Of a stretch of 64,000 nt of DNA, positions 58,048 through 64,000 are shown in pieces. Each line of letters begins with the position of its first letter. Position 1 is the stretch's first letter. Made by a program: the position numbers and the translations under genes. The notes under the pieces were generated by a model. That model was not told the DNA's origin, did no database searches, and was given only the letters and a program-made list of their open reading frames with translations. The DNA is taken from positions 2,418,001 through 2,482,000 of the forward strand of contig NZ_CP022423.1 in the NCBI RefSeq assembly GCF_002222655.1. Direction: 5' to 3'. The stretch is from Vitreoscilla filiformis. Its GTDB lineage: Bacteria; Pseudomonadota; Gammaproteobacteria; Burkholderiales; Burkholderiaceae_C.

Positions 58048-59262
58048 TCACCCTACGCTGAACCTCCCCACATACCCCGTCATCTCCAAATACCCCCGCC
58101 CCAGCACCCGCCCACTGGCCGCGTCGCGCCATTCGGCCAAGCCTTCCCAGTAAATCGTGCCGGTGCTGGCGGCGCCGTCCAGTTCTTGCCCGTCCAGCAA
58201 AGCGTGAATCTCGTGCGTGCCCGCTGGGGTGTGCAGCCGCCAGCGCACCGGATAGCGCGCCCCCGTGCGCGGACTCACCCACTCCGCCAAAGGCTCGAAC
58301 CGCACCTCCTGCGGCGCAAAATCCCGCACCGCTGCCCGGGCCGACGCCCGCCAACTGCCCCCCGCCCACACCGGCGCCGCCCCCGGTGCCCGGTCGCGCA
58401 GCCGAAACGCCGTCAGCGCTGACCCATCCCAGCCGTGCAGCCCGACCCAATCCCACCCCGCCGCGTTCGGGGCCAACAACGTGTCGCTCCATTCGTGGTC
58501 GAGCCACACACGCCCGCGCACGGCTTGCCCGGTTTCCGGCAAACGATCCCCCACCGCCGCCCCGCGCCACAACCTCCCCTCAGCCTGCAAGTGCGGCACG
58601 CTGTAGTAGTGGCTGGCCTCCTCCTCACGCGGCCCCTTGCGTGAAAAACCCGCTGCGCCCTGCAACAGCAGCGGCTGCGTCGGCGTCAACGCACAGCGCA
58701 GGGCAAAACCAGGGGCGCGAGCGCGTGGATGCATCGCCTCAGGCACGTCCACCTCGGTGATCCAACGATCTTCCACCTCACGCCACAACCGCCAGCGGCC
58801 CACGTTCACGGCGGCATCGCCACGCTGGGCGCGGGCCAAGGGGGGCGCATCATCCGCGCCGTTCCAGCGTTGCAGGCGCTGGCCGTGCTGGTGGCTGGCT
58901 TCGGCCACGTCGGTCAGCGCTGCATGGGCCATCAACAACTGACGCGCCGCAAAGCGCCCCGGCAACGCGTCGGCGGCGGCCAGCCCGGTCTTCAGCCGAA
59001 AAAAGGTGATCTGAAACCCCAGCAACCCGCCTCGGGTTTGGGCTTCGGCTTCGGTGTACGTGGCGGGCCACAACGAGCCGGTGAGGTACCACCATTCGAT
59101 GCGTGCCCCCGTGTGCGCCCCATGGTCACGCGGAAACACCAGGGGGCGGCCCCGGCGGATCGGGTCGGGCACCTCGGTGGGCGGCGGAGCGGCGTGCGCA
59201 CCCGCCGCGCTGGCCAAACAAGCCCACAACCAAGCACGGCGAGAGGCTGTTGCGTCCACCAT
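58048..59262 (-). CDS. AttH-like lipocalin-fold exported protein
   Basis: A 404-residue exported protein of the lipocalin_9/AttH (hydroxyneurosporene-synthase-like) family. Signal peptide about 1-24 with an RR pair. Conserved WxxW-type stretches: RIEWWYLTGSL, VWLDHEWSDTLL, GWDWVGLHGWDG and YWEGLAEWRDA. In other bacteria such proteins are encoded with an FtsX-like permease and an ATPase (attEFGH), as here, and probably accept a lipid or lipoprotein ligand moved by the transporter. Its ATG overlaps the permease stop (TGATG). Confidence 0.88.
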   Translation of the reverse strand: MVDATASRRAWLWACLASAAGAHAAPPPTEVPDPIRRGRPLVFPRDHGAHTGARIEWWYLTGSLWPATYTEAEAQTRGGLLGFQITFFRLKTGLAAADALPGRFAARQLLMAHAALTDVAEASHQHGQRLQRWNGADDAPPLARAQRGDAAVNVGRWRLWREVEDRWITEVDVPEAMHPRARAPGFALRCALTPTQPLLLQGAAGFSRKGPREEEASHYYSVPHLQAEGRLWRGAAVGDRLPETGQAVRGRVWLDHEWSDTLLAPNAAGWDWVGLHGWDGSALTAFRLRDRAPGAAPVWAGGSWRASARAAVRDFAPQEVRFEPLAEWVSPRTGARYPVRWRLHTPAGTHEIHALLDGQELDGAASTGTIYWEGLAEWRDAASGRVLGRGYLEMTGYVGRFSVG

Positions 59263-61847
59263 CACCAATCCTCTTTCACGGCGCGCACCGCATCCCCGCT
59301 GGCCGCATGACGGGCCGCCAACGCGCTGGTGATGCCCCCGGCCACCAGCACCGCCACCGCCAAGCCCCCCACATCCAGCCAGGGCACGCGCCAATCCATC
59401 GTCCAGTGAAAACTTTGCGGATTCACCACCTTCACCAACACCCCGCTGATCGCCAGGCCCAGCAGCACCCCCACCACGGCACCGGCCACCAACCAGCCCA
59501 GCGTTTCCCATACCACCAGCCGCAACACCTGAGCGCGTGACAGCCCGAGGTGCAACAGCAAGCCAAACTCGCGCCGCCGTGCCAGCACCTGCGCCGACAA
59601 ACTCGCCGCCACCCCCGCCAAGCCAATGAGGATGGCCACGGCTTGCAAGTAGCGCGTCACGGCAAAACTGCGGTCAAAAATCGCCAGCGAAATGGCTTTG
59701 ATCTGCGCGGTGCTGGCCAAGCTGAGGGCTTGCGCGTCGCCGCCTCGGGCATGCACCACGGCGCGGAGGGCGTCTTGCACCGCTGCTGGGGCTGCGTCGG
59801 GGGCGAGCCAGAGGGCCAACTCGTTCACCGCTTCATCGCCGGTGTGGCGCTGGAAGTCCGCCAGATCGAGGGCCACGCTGCCGAACTGGCGGGCGTAATC
59901 ACGCCACACGCCTTGCACGAACACGCGCAGCGGCTGGCCGCTGGGGCTGTTCACCGGCAGGTTCAGCCATTGCCCCGGCTGCACCCCATGCAGGGCCACC
60001 ACCGCTTCACTGACAAACGCTCCCACGGCCCCCGGCGGACGCTCCACCGGCGGCGCCACCAGCGGTAAACGCTGTTCGGGGTGATCGCCCAATGGCCGGG
60101 CCTGAATCCACACCTCGGGCTGCTGCGGCGACAACAACACGCTGAACGAGCGCCCCGGCAGCACCCGTGCCACGCCGGGGCGTTGCGCCACATCGTCCGC
60201 CACGCCCATCGGGAACACCACATGCTGCGGCGCGGCGGTGCCCGGCGGCGTGGCACGGGCGTACAGATCGGCGGGCAACACGGCCACCAACCACTGGCTG
60301 ACGGCCTCCCGGAAACTCGCCACCATCACCGTGAGCGCCACACACAGCGCCAAACTGGCCACCACACCGGCCACCGCTGCGGTGGCGGTGGCCCGGAAGC
60401 GCCGCGCCCGCTGCACCCCCAGCAGCCAGATGGGATGCGTTTCGGCCCGCTCGCCCGCATGGTGTCGGCGCTGCCCCAACAGCACCCGCACGGCCCAAGG
60501 CACGAGTGAAATTCCCCCCACCAACCACGCCGCCACCGCCACGTAAGCCCCGATGGGCAGGCCCTCCCAGGCTGGCACGAGCGCCAAACCCGACCCCATC
60601 GCCAACAGCAACAACCCCGGCCAGGCCGGCGGATCGCCGCCTTGCAACGGCCCCAATCCTTTGAGCGCTTGCGCGGGCGCGAGCTGCGCCGCTTGCCACG
60701 CCGGCCAAGCGCCCCCGGCCAGCGCCGCCAACATCCCCAGCGCACCCAGCCCGGCAGCCGCTTCCACCGACCAGCGCAAGGCCGGCTGCTGTCCGCCGAA
60801 GTAGCCGCCGCCCAAATCTCCCGCCAGCCAGTGCAGGGCGGCGGCGGCCATGCCTGTGCCCAGGGCCAGCCCGAGCACACTGGCCACCCCGCCGGTGGCG
60901 GCACATTCGCCCAACACCAAGGTGAGGCGCTGCCGGGCCGTCATCCCCAGCACGCCGAGCAGGGCCAGCGCCGGGGTGCGTTGCGCCACCGCCAGCGACA
61001 TCACCGAAAACACCAAAAATGCCCCCACCACCAAGGCCACCAGCGCCAGCACCGTCAAGTTCACCCGGTAGGCGCGTGAGAGGTTCGACACCCGTTGGCG
61101 CGCATCGTCCGGAGACTCGATCCGCAGCGTCGGCGGGAGCGATGCCGATGCCACCGCCACCCAGCGGGCGCGATCGACACCCGGCACCAACCGCACGTCC
61201 ACCCGCGAAATCCGCCCCGGCACCTCGCCCGACACGGTGGCACCGGTGAGCGCCTGAGCAGCGGCGATGTCCACCACCGCCAGCGGCCCACCCGCCGCCG
61301 CCACGCGGCCACCGATTCGGAAGGTTTGCCGCCCTTGCGCTGTGATCAGGGTGATCTGGCGCACGTTCGAGCCCAAGCGTTGCGCCAGGGTGGGGTTCAC
61401 AAACACCAGGCCGGGGTCGAGCGTGGCCACGGGGCTGGGCGTGTCCGGCTGCGGCATCAGGTCGGGGGCCACGGCCCAGACGGTGAGGGCATCCACCCCG
61501 CGCAGCGTCACCGGCCAGCGTTCGGCGCCGCCGTCCACCCAGCCCTCGGCGTCGATGCGGGGGGAGGCGACTTGCACCGTGGGGTCGTCGGCCCAACCAT
61601 CCAGCCAACCCTCGGGCACGCTGGGCGTGGGGCCCGTGCCGGTCAAGCTGAGGTCGGGCTCGCCATTGGCGGCGCGGGTGGCCGCCGCAAACTCCGCCAA
61701 GGCCGACTCGTTGATGAGCACCACCGAAAACGCCAGCGCCACCCCCAGGGCCACACTCAGCAGCGCCGCCAACTGCCGCCACGGATGGCGGCGCCACTCC
61801 GCCCAAGCCAGGTGCCACGAGCGCAGCGGACGCAGCTCAATCGGCAT
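59262..61847 (-). CDS. FtsX-like ABC transporter permease
   Basis: An 861-residue permease with two FtsX/MacB-like halves. Residues about 20-40 form the first membrane helix, followed by a large periplasmic loop (40-270); further helix groups occur near 275-400, 430-470, 515-540 and at the C terminus. This fused AttF/AttG-like form resembles YbbP. ATG 61847 is chosen over a longer start. It overlaps its ATPase gene by 11 bases. Confidence 0.9.
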   Translation of the reverse strand: MPIELRPLRSWHLAWAEWRRHPWRQLAALLSVALGVALAFSVVLINESALAEFAAATRAANGEPDLSLTGTGPTPSVPEGWLDGWADDPTVQVASPRIDAEGWVDGGAERWPVTLRGVDALTVWAVAPDLMPQPDTPSPVATLDPGLVFVNPTLAQRLGSNVRQITLITAQGRQTFRIGGRVAAAGGPLAVVDIAAAQALTGATVSGEVPGRISRVDVRLVPGVDRARWVAVASASLPPTLRIESPDDARQRVSNLSRAYRVNLTVLALVALVVGAFLVFSVMSLAVAQRTPALALLGVLGMTARQRLTLVLGECAATGGVASVLGLALGTGMAAAALHWLAGDLGGGYFGGQQPALRWSVEAAAGLGALGMLAALAGGAWPAWQAAQLAPAQALKGLGPLQGGDPPAWPGLLLLAMGSGLALVPAWEGLPIGAYVAVAAWLVGGISLVPWAVRVLLGQRRHHAGERAETHPIWLLGVQRARRFRATATAAVAGVVASLALCVALTVMVASFREAVSQWLVAVLPADLYARATPPGTAAPQHVVFPMGVADDVAQRPGVARVLPGRSFSVLLSPQQPEVWIQARPLGDHPEQRLPLVAPPVERPPGAVGAFVSEAVVALHGVQPGQWLNLPVNSPSGQPLRVFVQGVWRDYARQFGSVALDLADFQRHTGDEAVNELALWLAPDAAPAAVQDALRAVVHARGGDAQALSLASTAQIKAISLAIFDRSFAVTRYLQAVAILIGLAGVAASLSAQVLARRREFGLLLHLGLSRAQVLRLVVWETLGWLVAGAVVGVLLGLAISGVLVKVVNPQSFHWTMDWRVPWLDVGGLAVAVLVAGGITSALAARHAASGDAVRAVKEDW

Positions 61848-62526
61848 GAGGCGCCCCGTCGGTGGCGGCCCGGATGCCCTCGGCACCCAAAATCCAACGC
61901 CGATCGGCCCGGGCGGCGGCGGTGCGAGAGTGCGTCACCAGCAGCAGCGCCGCGCCTTCTTGCCGGACTTGCTGCCACAGCACATCCAAGATGCGGGTGG
62001 CGGTTTCGGGGTCGAGGTTGCCGGTGGGTTCGTCCGCCAGCAACAACGGCGGGCGATGCACCAAGGCCCGCGCAATCGCCACGCGCTGCAACTGGCCGCC
62101 CGAGAGTTCGGCCGGCCAGCTTCCCGCCCGATCCGCCAGGCCGACGGCATCCAGCATCGCCATCACCCGCGCCGGCTCGGAGCGACCCAGCAGCATCAGG
62201 GGCAAGGCGACGTTGTCCGCCACCGACAGATGGGGCAGCACATGGAACGCTTGGAACACAAAGCCCAGGCGTTCGCGCCGCAAGCGGGCTTGTTGGGGCT
62301 CAGGCAAGCGCAACATGGGCTCGCCACCGAGCCACACTTCGCCGGCGCTGGCGCTGTCCAAACCGGCGATGCAATTGAGCAGCGTGGATTTGCCGACGCC
62401 CGATTCCCCCGTGAGCGCCACGCATTCACCGGCTTCAACGCTGAAATCGACGCCGGCCAGCACGTCGCGTTCGCCGTAGCGCTTGCGAAGGCCGACGACG
62501 TGGAGAAGGGGTCGAGTCGGCTGCAT
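61837..62526 (-). CDS. LolD/MacB-type ABC ATP-binding protein
   Basis: A 229-residue ATPase. Walker [10 protein letters not shown], signature [16 protein letters not shown], Walker [13 protein letters not shown] and switch THSR are present. ATG 62526 has GAGGTG at a good distance; upstream ATGs at 62532 and 62568 are alternatives. First gene of the ATPase-permease-AttH operon, 10 bases after purN on the same strand. Confidence 0.92.
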   Translation of the reverse strand: MQPTRPLLHVVGLRKRYGERDVLAGVDFSVEAGECVALTGESGVGKSTLLNCIAGLDSASAGEVWLGGEPMLRLPEPQQARLRRERLGFVFQAFHVLPHLSVADNVALPLMLLGRSEPARVMAMLDAVGLADRAGSWPAELSGGQLQRVAIARALVHRPPLLLADEPTGNLDPETATRILDVLWQQVRQEGAALLLVTHSRTAAARADRRWILGAEGIRAATDGAPHAD

Positions 62527-62536
62527 GCGCATCACC

Positions 62537-63175
62537 TCACATGGGGGCCAAGAGCCACTGTGCCTCACCGGCCTGGTGCGTCACCCGCCCGTCGGCACCG
62601 ATCCGCAACTGGCCCTCGACGAACCAGCGCACCGAACGCGGGTAAATGACGTGCTCTTGCCGCAGCACGCGTGCGGCCAGGGCGTCTTCATCGTCATCGG
62701 GCCACACCGGCACCACGGCCTGCATGACGATCGGGCCATGATCCAGCGCCGGCGTGACGAAATGCACGGTGGCACCCGCCACTTTGCAGCCCATGTCGAT
62801 GGCGCGCTGGTGCGTGTGCAAACCCCCGAAAGACGGCAGCAGCGATGGGTGAATGTTGAGCAAGCGCCCGTCGTAGTGGCGCACAAACCCTTCGGTGAGG
62901 ATGCGCATGAACCCAGCCAACACCACCAGATCGGGTGCATAAGCGTCGATGCACTGCGCCAGCGCGGCATCGAATGCGGCCCGGTCGGCAAACGCTTTGT
63001 GATCCAGCGCCTGCGTGGCAATGCCTCGTTCGGTGGCCCAGGCCAGCCCCGAGGCATCGGCCCGGTTGCTGATCACAGCGACCACGTTGGCAGGCCAGCC
63101 CTCGGCCCCGCAGCGCTCCACGATGGCCTGCATGTTGCTGCCCCGGCCAGAAATCAGGATGACGATTCGCTTCAT
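62537..63175 (-). CDS. purN: Phosphoribosylglycinamide formyltransferase
   Basis: A 212-residue folate-dependent enzyme of purine synthesis. Motifs: MKRIVILISGRGSNMQAI, VVLAGFMRILTEGF, LNIHPSLLPSFGGLHTH with the catalytic Asn and His, and VHFVTPALDHGPIVMQ with the catalytic Asp. ATG 63175; a much longer open frame upstream on this strand is not coding. Divergent from the DMT permease. Confidence 0.97.
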   Translation of the reverse strand: MKRIVILISGRGSNMQAIVERCGAEGWPANVVAVISNRADASGLAWATERGIATQALDHKAFADRAAFDAALAQCIDAYAPDLVVLAGFMRILTEGFVRHYDGRLLNIHPSLLPSFGGLHTHQRAIDMGCKVAGATVHFVTPALDHGPIVMQAVVPVWPDDDEDALAARVLRQEHVIYPRSVRWFVEGQLRIGADGRVTHQAGEAQWLLAPM

Positions 63176-63247
63176 GAGGCGCGAGAGTGTACGCGCCGCC
63201 CTGGGCCACAATCGCGGGCCCTGTGACTCACCCTGTGATGTGTTTGG

Positions 63248-64000
63248 ATGTCTGCCCCGTTGTTGATGCTGGCCTCGTCGTTTTTGTTCGCCACCATGGG
63301 GGTGTGCGTCAAGCTGGCAGCCGAGCAGTATGGGGCCGGTGAAATTGTGTTTTATCGCGGCTTGGTCGGCTTGCTGTTCATCGGTGCGCTCACCCGCTGG
63401 CGCGGCGGCGATCTGCGCACCCAGATCCCAATGCTGCATGTGCGCCGCAGTGTCTCGGGCGTCGGTGCGCTGACGCTGTGGTTTTACGCCATCGGCCACC
63501 TGCCGCTGGCCACCTCGATCACGCTCAACTACATGTCCTCGGTGTGGATGGCGCTGTTCTTGATGGTCAGCGCTGTGGTGCTGGGTTCGGCCCGCGTCGA
63601 TGCGCGCTTGGTCGGCACGGTGCTGGCGGGTTTCGTCGGCGTCACCCTGGTGTTGCGGCCTTCGTTCGAGCAAGACCAGTGGCTGGGTGCGCTGTCCGGG
63701 TTGTTGTCGGGGGTGCTGTCGGCGGTGGCTTACCTGCAAGTCACCGCGCTGGGGCGTGCGGGTGAGCCGGAATACCGCGTGGTGTTTTATTTTTCGCTCG
63801 GCGGCACCGTGGCCGGACTGCTGCTGGCCCTGCTGAGTGGCGGTTTGCACGCCCACACGTGGAGCGGCGCCGGGTTGCTGCTGGCCACCGGCTTGCTCGC
63901 CACCCTGGCGCAAATGTTGATGACCCGGGCGTATGCCATTGGCCGCGCCCTGGCCAATGCGAGTTTGCAATACCTCGGCATCGTCTACTCCTTTGTGTAT
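63248..64000 (+). CDS. EamA/DMT family permease, truncated by window end
   Basis: The first 251 residues of a drug/metabolite transporter-type permease with about eight of ten expected membrane helices. The first EamA repeat starts MLASSFLFATMGVCVKLA and the family helices YRGLVGLLFIGAL, ITLNYMSSVWMALF and LVGTVLAGFVGVTLVLRP follow. The substrate is unknown. ATG 63248 gives the best start; the last part lies outside the window. Confidence 0.9.
   Translation, partial: MSAPLLMLASSFLFATMGVCVKLAAEQYGAGEIVFYRGLVGLLFIGALTRWRGGDLRTQIPMLHVRRSVSGVGALTLWFYAIGHLPLATSITLNYMSSVWMALFLMVSAVVLGSARVDARLVGTVLAGFVGVTLVLRPSFEQDQWLGALSGLLSGVLSAVAYLQVTALGRAGEPEYRVVFYFSLGGTVAGLLLALLSGGLHAHTWSGAGLLLATGLLATLAQMLMTRAYAIGRALANASLQYLGIVYSFVY

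Noticed and set aside
62537..63970. A 477-residue form of PurN
   Set aside because: The extra part is antisense to the DMT permease and is Gln/Arg/His-rich shadow sequence.

Overview
This high-GC, gene-dense window looks like the chromosome of a betaproteobacterium of the order Burkholderiales (Leptothrix/Sphaerotilus/Ideonella-like). The pointers are the gene orders pyrG-kdsA-eno...ftsB and smc-zipA-like-ligA, a proteasome-like Anbu peptidase, queF/queG, a general porin and a PEP-CTERM protein. The genus is inferred from gene content only; no rRNA is present.

Layout. 1-5 kb: end-truncated sensor histidine kinase with a molybdopterin-fold partner, a calcium-type beta/gamma-crystallin lipoprotein, an unrecognised protein, peptide deformylase, a TesA-type esterase and a YbbA-type ATPase. 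5-8.9 kb: leftward run selO, msrB, yciB, bolA and a parvulin isomerase. 8.9-13.5 kb: LivHMGF-type ABC transporter without a binding protein, then a thioesterase and an acetyltransferase. 13.56 kb: tRNA-Leu(UAA).

13.8-21.7 kb is an accessory island of mixed base composition and the most unusual part of the window. It holds an unrecognised 420-residue protein, a MoxR-type AAA+ ATPase, a 950-residue protein joining a degenerate vWA-like domain to a formylglycine-generating-enzyme-like (FGE) domain, a second stand-alone FGE protein, a canonical MntA/HepT (MNT/HEPN) toxin-antitoxin pair, a decayed second mntA, FGE remnants, a frameshifted BrnA-like antitoxin, a 124-bp palindromic repeat and an array of hairpins with three-base loops. 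The architecture matches the MoxR/vWA/third-partner conflict systems described for bacteria. The FGE domains lack the catalytic cysteines, so they are probably binding modules.

21.7-42.3 kb is mostly housekeeping: a SET protein, queF, smc (with half a dispersed repeat inside its hinge), a zipA-like gene, a PEP-CTERM gene, ligA, secreted proteins, tsaE-amiC, queG, an AEC transporter, a porin broken by a 7-bp tandem duplication, an amino-acid ABC transporter lacking its ATPase, a ferritin-like protein, hslO, a nicotinamide riboside uptake pair and ftsB. A 4.9-kb RTX gene with near-identical 702-bp tandem repeats sits between ftsB and eno. 47.5-57.8 kb: eno, kdsA, pyrG, Anbu, mutS, suhB, trmJ, cysE. 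A second 124-bp repeat and an FGE remnant follow cysE. 58-64 kb: an AttH/FtsX/ATPase lipoprotein-export-like operon, purN, and a DMT permease running off the end.

No stretch of more than about 300 bases lacks a gene. No CRISPR array, integrase, transposase or reverse transcriptase was seen.
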